Shown piece by piece: positions 11,472 through 23,679 of a stretch of 64,000 nucleotides of DNA. How positions within the stretch are numbered: the stretch's first letter is position 1; every line of letters begins with the position of its first letter. Origin of the DNA: Phycomyces blakesleeanus NRRL 1555(-) (taxonomy: Eukaryota > Mucoromycota > Mucoromycetes > Mucorales > Phycomycetaceae); assembly GCF_001638985.1 (NCBI RefSeq), contig NW_017265134.1, positions 1,178,001-1,242,000 of the forward strand, given 5' to 3'. Position numbers and translations under genes: made by a program. The notes below the pieces were generated by a model, which saw only the letters and a program-made list of their open reading frames with translations, ran no database searches and was not told where the DNA came from.

Positions 11472-12468
11472 ATGGTTTTGAAGCACAACAACCAGTTGCC
11501 TAACCAGCATTTCCGCAAGCAATGGCAGCGCCGCGTCAAGACCTGGTTCGACCAGGCTGGTCGCAAGAAGTCTAGAAGAGTTGCACGTGTCCAGAAGGCC
11601 ACTCGCATCGCTCCTCGTCCCGTTGACGGTCTCCTCCGTCCCGCTGTCCGCTGCCCTACTCTCCGCTACAACATGAAGTTGAGATCCGGCCGTGGTTTCA
11701 CCCTCGAGGAGCTCAAGGTTCGTAATGACAACTTACGATCCTTTATTGTTACCGATCCAGTAAAAATAAAAATAATAATTACTTACCTTTTGTATATTTT
11801 TTGACGTTTTTAAAGGAGGCTGGTGTCCGTGCCAAGGAGGCCCGTACCATCGGCATTGCCGTCGACCACCGTCGCCGCAACAAGTCCCAGGAGTCCCTTG
11901 AGTTGAACGTCCAGCGTCTCAAGGCCTTCAAGGCTAAGCTCATTGTCTTCCCCCGCAAGTCCGGCTCCCCCAAGAAGGGTGACTCTGAGGTAATTATCAT
12001 TTATATCTATATAGGGGGTCAAGTTTCTGGAGTTTTGTTTTGCTACAACAAAAAAGATACAAAAGATAAAAGAATTTAGCTTGGAGTGCGCGTGTTCCTG
12101 AAATGGAGTGTGATCAATTGATCGGTTCGCTAATCTTGTGTGTTTCTGATAACTTAGGCTGCTGAGATTGCTTCCGCTGTTCAGTTCCGTGGTGCTATCC
12201 TCCCCGTCCAGCAGGTTGCTGCCGCCCCTGAGGCTCGCGCTATCACTGCTGACGAGAAGAAGCAGGATGCCTACATGAAGCTCCGTTACGCTCGTTCCGC
12301 TGCCCGTACCCTCGGTGCCCGCGAGAAGCGTGCTAAGGATAAGGCTGAGGAGGAGGCCAACAAGGTAATGTTTTTTTTTTCATAGGCCTTTTGGCGAAAT
12401 CTACTATACGTTTGTCGTTGTTGCTAATATGTTTTCTTTTTTGTGTTTGTGTTTTATAGAAGAAGTAA
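11472..12468 (+). CDS. RPL13: 60S ribosomal protein eL13
   Basis: Structural protein of the large ribosomal subunit, 211 residues, typical for fungal eL13. Exons 11472-11717, 11816-11989, 12158-12364, 12460-12468, all in phase 0. The protein begins [18 protein letters not shown] and contains [34 protein letters not shown] and [15 protein letters not shown], which are hallmark eL13 blocks. The last exon encodes only KK and the stop. Codon use is markedly C-ending (gtc, cgc, aag, ctc), unlike the AT-rich surroundings, as expected for a highly expressed gene. I looked for box C/D snoRNAs in its introns and saw no TGATGA/CTGA pair. Confidence 0.97.
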
Positions 12469-13797
12469 ATTTCTGTCAACTAAAAAAATGGTGTCTAGCG
12501 TTGTCTTGGATCCTGAGCAGCTTGATCCTTTCAAAATATTAGGATAAATAAATTTATATTAAAACATCACATCACATGCTTTCATTTCACTATTCTGTAA
12601 ACATTGACTTTTTATTTTTAATTTTGAAAAGATGAGGATAAATTAATCTTTATATATTTATGTGCATGCATGCGTGTATATATAATTAATTGTCTTAATG
12701 AAAAAAAGCCATGTTTCATTAAGTATTATAATATCAGACACATATGGCATATTTGAGGCTTTCTTGTATTTTTGGAAAAAATAATCATACGGGTCGGCAT
12801 GAAGCAAGAGTTATTGATTTGTATTATCGCGCTTAGTTGTATATGGGAAAGGCTTTGTTTTTTTTTTTTTTAAAAAAAAAATTATATTATATTTAATCTT
12901 TGTTGCATAAATGTTAAGACCGAGATCTACAAATCTATTCTATATATATAGAATAAATAAATAAATAAATTTGTAAATAAGAAATACCAACTGTAGAATA
13001 CATACAATAATACACACACACACACACATACACATCATGCCGTGAATTATTATTATTTTTTTTGGAAGAATAAGCGATTTAGCAGATCTCGTTTATCGAA
13101 ACAAAAAGAAACAAAATAAAGCTTGAATAAAATTGCCTCGATAATTACTGTCAATGAAACCACAGAATTATTATAAAATACAAAAAAAAGGCAAGAATCT
13201 CACAAACGGAGAAACCCAACAATTGCCTCGCTTCTTAAAATAAACTCCCATCTCAAATCACTCTCAATCATAATTTTCGATTTTAATATATTAATTTTGT
13301 AATATATTTGCACTTATTATTTATATACTATATACTATACAGCAATATTAGCTTGGAAAGAGATATTGAATGTTAGAGTATACTACTAATAATACTAAGT
13401 TTAAAGACGGCTGATGTCTAACACAAAAATAAATATATAATAAAATTTAACCCTGGACAAATGCAGTTGTGAAAGCCAACTGTATACATTCTCATATTAA
13501 TTATATATATATATATATTAGATTGCCGAGTAAGCCAAGTGCTGCATTAGATTAAGTATATATTCACCCCCTGTCAAGAATAAATAATAAAAAAAAAGAT
13601 AGAAAAAGAAGAGTCAAAGAAACAATTATGTGATATTTAGTCTAGTATTTTAGAGACCAATTTCAGGCCAGATTTGATTCTTTTCTTTTGTCGTTTGTCT
13701 AGACTTTTATAAGTATCGACGGAAATAATTGTTCCAAGCATTTTCCGATATTTAAACAAATCAAATCTTTACTGTTGTTTCTCGTAAAGAAGTCTCT

Positions 13798-13829
<32 letters not shown>

Positions 13830-14740
13830 CTTATGTCTGTATCTTTTTTTAGAGTTGTTGTAGTAGCTGCTGTAGTGGTAGTAGTAGCTGTTGTTACTAC
13901 TATTTAAATATAAAAATGTATATTTTTACACATCTTGTACAAATAAAAGAAATCTTGAGAATCTTGCTATAAACCAGTCGTTATCAAGTATTAACAGGGG
14001 TGAATTTTGGAGCAAGGCGATAATTTGGTCTAATACGTTTAAAGAGTATTTATGCGATTCATTTGAAACAAAATATACCAAGAAAGAGAGAAACAAAAGG
14101 GAAGCTCAAAGTCTCCTTTGAGCAATGAACAAGGACGGCGAATCGAATCAAATTATTTGAATTATTATAGGAAAAACTATTTCGGAACATGGTCAACTCC
14201 AGCATTTTACCCAAATTCTCTTCTTAAAACAGAAAAGATAAACTTGAAAGAGCAAGGGTTATTTATACTATTTTAATCTCTTATTATTCCTCTTTTCCTC
14301 TTCCTCTTCCTCTTCTTCTTTTTCTTCTTCTTCTTTTGCTTATTCCTTTTCTGTAAAGTTGTATGTGTATATATAAGACATATATATTTTCCATTTTATT
14401 TTTTATATAAATTTACATGTATATATTTTAGATTCTATATTTGTATACGTCCAAACCTACAGACTACAACAAACACACAAACACACAGACCCATACACGT
14501 CCGTACACGCCCACACACGCCCACCTTCTTCTTTCTCTCTCTTTACGATAAACGCCTATTTGCATTTACATTTACATTAATATTAATATTAATATCAACC
14601 TTAAATTCCTTCGTTTATTTTACTTTACTTTTTATATTACCTAAAAAGAAACTTCCCTTTCTCCCAACCTCATCTCTTCACCTTTTATCCACTCAACCTT
14701 CCAAAAAAAAATCAAGACGAAAGAAAGAAAAGCGAAACAA
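12469..14740. other. Intergenic region
   Basis: About 2.3 kb of AT-rich DNA. It has a T14A10 run pair at 12858-12881, AT tracts at about 13505-13520 and 13800-13815, a TAG/CTG-rich patch at about 13855-13900, and a pyrimidine-rich leader (TTC/CTT runs at 14285-14340; CA-rich at 14460-14530) ahead of the bZIP gene. No gene seen. Confidence 0.6.
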
Positions 14741-16048
14741 ATGTCTCTGTCTACCCTAAAATCATTCAACTCAGACGTTCCAAAAGGTCATCAAATGCCT
14801 TCTTCATTTGACGAAGTGTTCACATTCATCGATCAAAATGAAAGCGATGAAGACGACACGGAGACCAGCCGAATTGAATTAAATTCGATGGACCAAAACC
14901 CCTACCAGACATCCTCATTGATGGGCCCTGGGATATCACTATATACAGATAATATGTTTGACAATTGGAACAGTGCACAATATGCGAATTTCAATGCACA
15001 GTACACCAATAGCATCATGTCAAAAGCACCACAGGCTTCCTTTGAAATTGATCAAAGACTCGCTTTTGGTCCCGATGAACTTGAGAAATCTTCCGTTTCT
15101 ATACCAAGGCCAACACTGGGTAAATATATAATCCAAAAAAAAACAGAAATATAAATATAATCCTTTTAAAAGAAACAACGAAAGAAAGAGAGAGAGAGAG
15201 AGGTAGTCATTTGACAGTGTAACTGTTTTGTATTTTTATTCCATATTATCCTTTGTATATATGTATATTATATGTATGCATGTATTTATAAAAAGAAAGC
15301 TTGTCGAGTCGTTCGTTTCTTGCTCACTCAACAGTTTTAGGTAACCCTTTTAGATCCGATGATCAACTCAACACGTCGCACCAACGTTTGCGGGAACAGT
15401 CTGACACGAGCACCTCAACTTCGAGTGTCTGGTCAACTTCTAGTCAGCCATTTAAACATGTAGACCCCAATTCTCAGCCTGAAGTGGCTCCACAGAGGGC
15501 ATTGTCTGGTAGACGCAATTCAGCTCCCTCAAAAAGAAAAAGAAGTAAGGAAGTCGAAGATGAAGGCGAGACTGAGAGACGACAGAATCTATTAGAAAGA
15601 AACCGCCAAGGTACGCACTGTTTATTTTCTTCTTCTTCTTTATATTTTCAATTAATTTGAAACATACATGTATACATACATAAATACATAAATGCATAAA
15701 TATATATGTATGTACATGTGTGTATGTGTGTATGTGTGTATGTGTGTGCATGTGTATGTGTGTAAACACAAAAAGGTTAACCTTTTTATTACTATAGCTG
15801 CACTCAAATGCCGCCAACGCAAGAAAGAGTGGATTGCTCAGCTTCAGGCAAATGATATACAATCAGCAGCCGAGAACTCTGCACTAAGACGCCAAATTGC
15901 TATTTATCGGGAGGAGATACTTAGTTTAAAAACAATGCTTGTAGCCCATGCACACTGTCCATTATCTACCAGCCAAAATACACCTGGAAATAGTGTACTT
16001 GACATGATTTGCACCACTCCAAATTCGGCGGGAAGCCATTATCGTTGA
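14741..16048 (+). CDS. ATF/CREB-like bZIP transcription factor
   Basis: Sequence-specific transcription factor of about 299 residues. Exons 14741-15119, 15341-15610, 15798-16048 (phases 1 and 1). The N-terminal 200 residues are polar and disordered, with an acidic patch (NESDEDDTE). The bZIP lies near residues 200-260: KRKRSKEVEDEGETERRQNL, then LERNRQ / AALKCRQRKKEWI across the last intron. The core N-x2-A-A-x3-C-R motif is that of the ATF/CREB (Atf1, Atf2, Sko1) subgroup. Leucine-zipper heptads follow (L in QLQAND, SALRRQI, ILSLKTML). The intron 1 acceptor is ambiguous: two AGs 6 nt apart are both in frame. A stress-response role is inferred from the family only. Confidence 0.92.
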
Positions 16049-17333
16049 TTTAGGTTACGAATAGACCATGACCATGAAAATGTAGATTTTAATATAAATG
16101 TTCTAATGATCACTGTGCCATATAAAATGTATGGAATGTTTATGTATTTCTATTATTATTTTTTTGAAGAGGAAACTTTTTTTTTAATATTATTACTATT
16201 ATTTATTTAAATATATATATATGCGGGTGTGTTTTTCTATATTCTTCTCTTTGAACAACTGATTAGTTTCAACAAGAAAAAATAAGAAGGAGAGATAAAC
16301 AACAATAATGCGCGTAGCTTATACACAAGTGTGTGCTTGTGTGTATCTATTTGTATAATTTTTTTTTTCTTTGCAAGGCAGAGGCATTTATTTCAAACTT
16401 GCCTTGAGAAAATACTAATCTGACGACATAAGAGCCTTTATTGTCTTGTAAACAAGCAACCAAGGGTAGACTCTAAAGAATGCGATATTTGTCTTGTATA
16501 AATAAATAAAGCCTATAATACCACACAGAGTTATTATGTCCGGAAGATAATATTTACGTTGAAAAGGAAGGAAAGTGAAAAGAAACTTTAGAATCATGAT
16601 ATACAGGACATATATCCTAGTCAATCTACTTGTGAGCCAAAATGTATGTTTCAAAAAGAATAACAATAATATGCACGACATATGGAACAACAAAACATGG
16701 CCCGAGTACAGAGCTTAAACTCACATCTATTGTCTTTTCTATTTTTTTGTATAATTGTGTTACAAATCTAAATGATATTCCTCACTAGCGAATAAACCAA
16801 GAGGATGTGTATACCTTCTAATTCAAAGCAAGTTTTCTACTGTTATTATACACCCAAGTCATCTCATTAGGCAGTAAAGATAAGCTAAATGGGATTGCCA
16901 ATTAAGAGCAAGTGAAAATCTAGAAAATAAATCCACTTGAGAATCTCGAAAGTCCAACCTAGCTTTGCTTTCATTTCACTATTACACAAATCAAAGTGTT
17001 AATGACAAAGTCATCCAAACTATCTTGTACGGTTCTTTCTTTTTCTTTTAAGAAAAAATAAATAAATATTAATAACCCTCTCCTATTTCACTCAAGAAAG
17101 GCATATTGAAATATTAAGCTATTTTAGCTGGGGTGTTGCAAACCAGAGTCCAATAAAAAAATATAACTACCCGAACAAGATAACAGATATATACACATAT
17201 ACAGATATTCTTCAAATGGTATAATTTCCGTATTTTTATAATATATCTATATATTATTAAATATTTACAATACTTGTTGTTCTGCCTTCTTCTTCTCTTC
17301 TTTTTTGCAACAAAAAACTTTTAACAATATCTA
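16049..17333. other. Intergenic region between convergent genes
   Basis: About 1.3 kb, AT-rich, with poly-T and TG-rich patches near 16150-16360. The 3' ends of the bZIP (+) and ING (-) genes face each other. No conserved ORF seen. Confidence 0.6.
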
Positions 17334-18737
17334 TTAAGCAAGCTCTTCACTAAATCTCTTTAATTTTTTTCGGTATCCGTCCTCAGCCGCCAAACATTCG
17401 CTACAAAACCATTTTCCTGCAGGAGGTTCTACCAGTCCAACACACGCATAGTGAAACCACTCCTTCTCACACTAGTATTCACACATAATAGACTTTGTAA
17501 ATTAATTTGTTTCTACCAAACCAAAAGAGAAAAAAAAATGACTTACATTCTCTCCATCGCAAGCAACCATATCGCCAAATGAAACCTGATTACAATAACA
17601 ATATCTAGGTTCATTTGGATCGATATCCAATTCTGCCATTGCACCATTGTGTCCAATCGAAGGATTTGGGCGTGAAGAGTGGTGAGTTCTGTATATATCC
17701 ACACAGATAAATTGATTAGAAATAAGGGCATCAATTTTTTAAAGTATTTAACATACCTTTTTCTGAGTGCGGACGGACCATTAGCAGGTAAGGAGCGCTT
17801 TCGTGAGCCTAGTTATCCAAAATAACAAGAATAGAATAACATAAGAAATTTCATAGAAAAATAAATTAATAAGATTAATAAAATTATAAAATCTCCCCTT
17901 TCTTGCTTTACACCCACCAGCACACACACACACACACATATATATATATAATTAAACTAAAATAAACTCAAATTCAAACAAGAAAACAATTATACCATCA
18001 CTACGCCAAGATTCATCCCATGTATTAGTAGGTCCTTTTCGATTAGTACTCGGATTACTGCCTCCATTCACAATCCAATCGCCCTCTGTGACTCCGCTCT
18101 TTGCCATTTGAGAATCAATACGTTCAATGTGACGTGAAACAAGATCGTACATTCGTAATGCCAATTCAATCTTTTGATCCTGCTTTTGAACAGCTGCCCT
18201 ATAATCTTTCTCAAGCTGAAGTCTTGATGCAGTTGTATTGGCTGGATTAACTGTTTGACTAGAAGGCAGTGGAGTTGTTGGCGATGCAGCACTTGATAAT
18301 TTAAGTAATTTCGTGTACGATCTTCTATGCTTAGTGTATGTCTCTCTTATGCCTGAGATGCAAATATTAGCTATCCTGGCCAATCGAGCAAATCTGCATT
18401 ATCATTGCTTTTTTTTTGTTTTTATTTCTTTATTTTTCTTTTATTTTTTTTTGGACAGAAAGCACCTTACGTTGGAACTCTTCATCCATGCTACGTAGTT
18501 CATGCATGTTTTGATCGATTTCCGAAGGCAGATTCTGCAAACCTTTTAATTATAAACTGGTGTGAGTGGATTTGATTGAAATATTGTCCCTGATATTTAG
18601 AATTGATAAATAATAGTAGTAATAATAATAGTAATGCCTTGATTAAAATAAGCAGCAAGTAATACTAGTAAGTGTCATTGAATGGTAGACATACTTTCTA
18701 CGTATTCCTCAAAAATATCAGCTACAGATATGCTCAT
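17334..18737 (-). CDS. ING-family PHD-finger chromatin protein (Yng2/Pho23/ING-like)
   Basis: Reader of H3K4 methylation in histone acetyltransferase or deacetylase complexes, by family. Six exons on the minus strand: 18695-18737, 18471-18542, 17996-18352, 17757-17808, 17547-17688, 17334-17471; 267 residues. The N-terminal ING domain reads [20 protein letters not shown] then LRSMDEEFQ and [14 protein letters not shown], and later [20 protein letters not shown] polar linker with basic KRSL follows. The C-terminal PHD finger (about residues 205-250) has [30 protein letters not shown] and GKWFCSEC, giving a complete Cys4-His-Cys3 ligand set and the aromatic Y/W cage. Exon joins were chosen so that this conserved sequence is continuous; for example, acceptor actag before tgtgag restores the fourth zinc ligand. 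The complex it belongs to is not decided by sequence. Confidence 0.9.
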
Positions 18738-19758
18738 GTTGCTAGTGATGTACAGAACAAGAAGAAGAAAATAAAAATAAAAAGGGAGAGTGGCACTGGA
18801 TGCAGAATAAGACTAATAGGCCTAATACGTTGCCCTGTTGTAAGTGAGCAAGTGAGTGCGTGAGCGAGTGAGCGAGTGAGTGATTATAAGTGAGTGGAGT
18901 GAATATAGATGTGTGGACTTGCAAAATTCGGATGCCAAAGATAGAAGCAGTCCTGCTTAACATGTCACACTTCAAGATTCACTTTGTCTCTGGTCTTCTT
19001 TGGTGTTCAAATATATTTTGTATATTCACAGGCATGTACTGGTTTGGTAGGAGCAAACCTAAGACTCAGAACATATTTCTTTGTGATAGATTTTTGGTAA
19101 AGCTAATATGTATTTATCTACAATAATATTTCCACAGTACTATATAAGCCTGTGATGGTAAATGGGTTTTTCTTATTCCTATTTCATTTCCACCTACAGA
19201 ATTAAAACCCATAAATATTTTATAAATGTATCGATTGAATATAGTGTTTCTACTTGAGATTGAGACGCTATTAGTTTGTTTTTTTTTGATGAACCATTGT
19301 ACTTAAAGTGATTTGTGGTTGAGTGAGAGAATTCCTGGGCTTCACGCATCTTAATAAAACTGTAAGAAGATCCTATCGTCAACTTGTATACATACACAGC
19401 ACAAGCATTTAAAGAAAAACGTTTAAGCAAGTTGGTTACCCAAAAAGAACATAATTTTTCTGCTTTATTTGAATATCATAAATGTATTTCTCTGAATTAT
19501 AAAAGCATTAAAAGGGTATATTGTGTACCAAGAAGTCTATACTTAAACACAAAGACGCTTATGTTAATTGATAGGTTTAGGTCCTTCCGAAAATAATAAT
19601 AATAGATGTTAGTATTTGAGAAAGATACTAACCATACCCAAACACACAACCGATTACCAAATCTTCACATGTAATCCCCAGTCAGATATTCTATTCACTT
19701 TGAGGTTTTTGACTTCACGGCAGTTTGTCTTTGTAGTCAGTTTTTTTATTTAAAAATC
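18738..19758. other. Divergent intergenic region
   Basis: About 1.0 kb between the ING gene (-) and the hydrolase gene (+). A GTGAGCGA tandem tract occurs at about 18843-18885. Several ORFs of 60-78 codons are present on both strands but show no family signature, and I left them out. Confidence 0.6.
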
Positions 19759-22412
19759 ATGGTTACTTTGATAAGCACTAATAGTACGACTAATGTAGGA
19801 GAAGGTTGCGATCTTGAGATTGATGCAGTGCATCAACATATTCGCACGCTTTCTAATGGCAACACCAACCTGACTTATGCTAAAGCTAAAGATGAACACA
19901 TATTCACTAAAGTCCCTTCTCGAGAAGCCAGTAATGTTGGCTCGACTGATTTAACTGCTTCAAACTCTGAATCCGAATACAACGGCAACCCCACATTAGC
20001 TAAATCTCGTTCCTGGCTTGACTTTATTTCGAAAGATACACTAGTTTCACGCAAAAGGAACGTTGCACCTGAAAAAACAGCACAAATGAACCAATTAAAC
20101 CAATTGTCAGCTCAGGTTGATACTATTGTCTTTAAAGACTCTAAATCTGATGCTCAAAACAAACACTTTGATGAGGAACAAGGTGCCGGAGGCAATGGAG
20201 ATGATGGTAACGACAACAGCGGAAACAATGGTGGCGGCGATGGCGATGATGGCGACGATGAAGATGACGATTACGATACTGAGAATACACCCGATAAGAA
20301 AGACGACGTTTCTAGCAAAAAGCAACCACCTGGAACCTCACAACGTCCATTGCAGGCCCAAGGCATATGGTCGTGGATGGGGTATGGTCCACCACAAGGC
20401 ACACTCCCTGGTGACTCTCCTTCTGATAACTCGACCGAGCCCAACAAAGCGGCTGACGAAGAAGAATTCGATAATCCACCTATAGATAAAGACCCTCTCG
20501 AGGAGGGATCAAAAATTGACGATCAAAAGACTTCTAATACACAGGATGCCAGCTCTCAACATTCTAAATCATATTGGAAATCATTGTTTTATTCGCCGGA
20601 GAATCAACAGAACCCCCCAGAAACCCCAGAGGAAGACTCACAAAAAGATACCGTTGTAGTTGAACATGGTCCATTACACAATGAAGAAGGTCAACAAGAT
20701 AGCGAATTGAGGAGATCCAAAGACGATAACGTTAAAAAGCTACGACTTCCATTACCCGGGCACCGGTCGACAAAGAATGATCAACAAAATATTGTTGAAG
20801 AAGACCAGAAGCACAAAGCTACAAAAACCGATAATTCTATTGGACTTTTGAAAAAGAATCATGTTTTGCCAACTTTCCAGTCTCAATTCAGCCCTAATAT
20901 AGAGGCATCTACCCCAGAGTCTCCGAGCATTTTGGGAAAGGCTATTGGTGTAATTAATTATATTTTCTCGCAGGCAAAATATCATCATCCAAATAAGCAT
21001 GAATTATTACACAATCTAAGCATTTTAAGATTTGTAAATGATATAAAGAAGGATCCAGAGAATACCGGGGGCGTGAAAATTGCAGTGGTTGGTGTACATG
21101 GATGGTTTCCTATGAAGGTAAAATAAGTACAGCTGTAAATATATATCCAGTATATATCAAGTTAACCAAAAGCCATCCATTACCATTTTATAGCTTGTAC
21201 GTAGTGTTATGGGAGAACCTACTGGTACATCCGAGAAATTCTGTGAGCAAATGTCGATGGCTGCAAAATATTATTTTGAAAGTGAGCATGGAGTCAAGAT
21301 TCATGATAATTCAATCACGATGATTCCGTTACAAGGGGAAGGCAAAGTAGAAGAGAGGGTAGATAAATTGTTCAATAGTTTGGTCAACAATCCCGCGTGG
21401 ATGAGCGCCCTGATATCTGCCGATGTGATCTTGTGGGCAACTCATTCACAAGGAACTCCTGTATCTACTCTCCTTCTCCGCCGTCTTTTGGATAGAGAAC
21501 TTGTGAATGTACAAAGACAGGCTGTCAGTTTGCTGGCTATGGCTGGTATTTGCTATGGACCATTCCCAACTCTGAAAGGCAGTCTTATAGTAAAAGTAAG
21601 ACTATTTTACTATCATTATATGTCAATCTCGTATTTTACTCAACAGGAACCATCGAACATAGTATTTTGAGGCAGATGCGGCACGAGAACTATTTGAGTT
21701 TATGGATTCCAATAGTACTATATCTCAGAAATTCGCAGATTCACTTGGCTATATTCTTCGTCGAGGAATCAAGACAACCCTGATCGGATCCATGCAAGAT
21801 CAGGTCGTTCCCCTCTATTCAGCAATTATGACTGGAACGTCACATCCAAATATCCTACGCGGAATGTATATTGATTCCCACATATACTCTCAAGATGATT
21901 TTCTTATCAGCATAATTAGCTTTGCACTTCGGTTACGCAACGTCGGATTGTCAGACCATGGACTATTGACGCACATTAGCGAAGTTCTTGCAGGAAATCT
22001 GTATTCGTTGGAAGGTGGTCATTCAACAATTTACGAAGAGCTTGATGTTTATGTGATTGCGGTTCGGCACCTCTTTGAGACAGCACCTTTTGGTCAACAG
22101 AAGCTCGTTTGTTCGTACGTATCATCAGACGCTGTTGTTAATCTTACCGACAAACGGTCATTGTCTGCATCAAAAGATTTGATTACTCCAATGGAGGCCA
22201 AAATTGATCCCTTTCAATCAAAAGTACGTCTTAATCCGTTTTATCTTCCGTGGGCAATGAGGGGTATATTTGATGACACACGGATTTCCAATGATCCCAT
22301 ATTATCCCAAGAACTAAAGAATCTAAAGGTTCTATATGATTCTTGGAGTCCTGCGAGTGCTAAACTGCGTGAAATTAAGTTTCGACTAGAGCCATTAAAA
22401 GCAAAACTATAA
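19759..22412 (+). CDS. Putative alpha/beta-hydrolase (YML020W-like conserved fungal protein)
   Basis: Large conserved protein of 836 residues. Exons 19759-21117, 21194-21595, 21663-22412, all phase 0. The first about 380 residues are low-complexity and acidic (an Asn/Gly/Asp-rich block such as GDDGDDEDDDYD) with two short Trp motifs (SRSWLDF, YWKSLFY). The conserved part starts near residue 430: VKIAVVGVHGWFPMK, GTSEKFCEQM, then ILWATHSQGTPVSTLLL, whose His-Ser-Gln-Gly is a nucleophile elbow (G/T-x-S-x-G). After it come GPFPTLKGS, a second domain with IGSMQDQVVPLYSA (a likely acid-residue strand of the fold) and a His near GGHSTIYEELDV. I believe the closest named relative is the uncharacterised yeast YML020W, from memory. 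The substrate is unknown. Confidence 0.85.
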
Positions 22413-23679
22413 AATTACATAAAATTTGCTTTTTTCTTTTTTTTTAACCGATCGCATAAACCCCTGCATATATCAATAAAAAGTAATAAAAAAAAATGAT
22501 TGTTTAAAGGAAACTATATTGGTGTGTATATTAATATTACAATCAGCCCCGTAGGTCCTTTGGATCGTGGCGTGAAGATCATTTCAGTGATCTCTAATGA
22601 AGCATGTCATTTAAATCTATATCACGTCTTGAAAACTCTTACATTTCAAACCAATACTAAGGAATATCAAATTAAACTCAAAGCTTCCCAGTTTTCAATT
22701 ATTCTGTTAACTATTTGAATACAAAGATAATCTTGAACTTATATAATTCTCGAGTACTTGCAGTCTGAGCCTTTCTAAAAAAGCTTGAATTATTTTCTAA
22801 AATCCCACCGAGCTTTTCTTATTATGTTCTACAAAAAGGTGTAGAATAATATATATATTTGTTCGAGCCATAATAGATAGGAGTATAATATATTGCCGGT
22901 AGGTTTGCTTTTGCTTTTAGCTTAAATAGATATCTCATTATCTCAGTCATCTTTAGATGGTATTTTAGAAACATGGTTATCAAAAAAGCAGTAACATGTA
23001 TGACAATTGTTACACTTGAATTTAGTTCTTGATCGTAATATCTTATGTTATATGTATTTTTCTGAATTGTGTTGTATAATCAGCGTGACTCCGTAGTGTA
23101 CAACACTGAAATATATTAACATTGGGACAGGTCTAAAGATACCATTTCTTCATATTCTCTCGAATACTCATATACCTTTTACTAAATTTGAAGACTCAAG
23201 AATAGCTCTGTATTATTGTGAAATTGATTCTTATTTTCATATATATATATATATATATATATGCTATTCTTGATTGCGATAACAACCCCCAAAAAAACAG
23301 CCACTCTTGTTCCGAGTATTCAGAATTGTATTGATAGAATAAAGAATTAACCGTTTACATTTAAGAAATATACTCTAATATGCTTCCAACTTTATTAGCA
23401 AAGGCCTAAATAAAGGTTTTCTGTTTATTTTTTCAAGGGTATTGTTTCATGGATTAGAAACTGCCTTGATAAATAGCTTATGACAATGTCAATAGGCTAC
23501 AATAAGGAGAGATATTATTGGCTTTCCTCTCACTTAACTTAGTCACGTGGTTAGCCACCCCAGGGTTAGAGCAGGATCGGCTGTCTAAAATTTTTTTTCG
23601 TTCTTCTCCACACTAGTAAGGATAGAGCGTGTACCTCTCTTCCTTCCACACTCCATTTACCACGTCGAAACAAAAAGCA
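22413..23679. other. Intergenic region
   Basis: About 1.3 kb, AT-rich, with an AT tract at about 23240-23262. Near the following gene there is a CACGTG E-box (about 23544-23549) within a slightly GC-richer block, a plausible promoter element of the PRPP synthetase gene. No gene seen. Confidence 0.55.

Noticed and set aside
11718..12459. Intron-encoded snoRNA in eL13
   Set aside because: No box C (RTGATGA) and box D (CTGA) pair with closing stem in any of the three introns.
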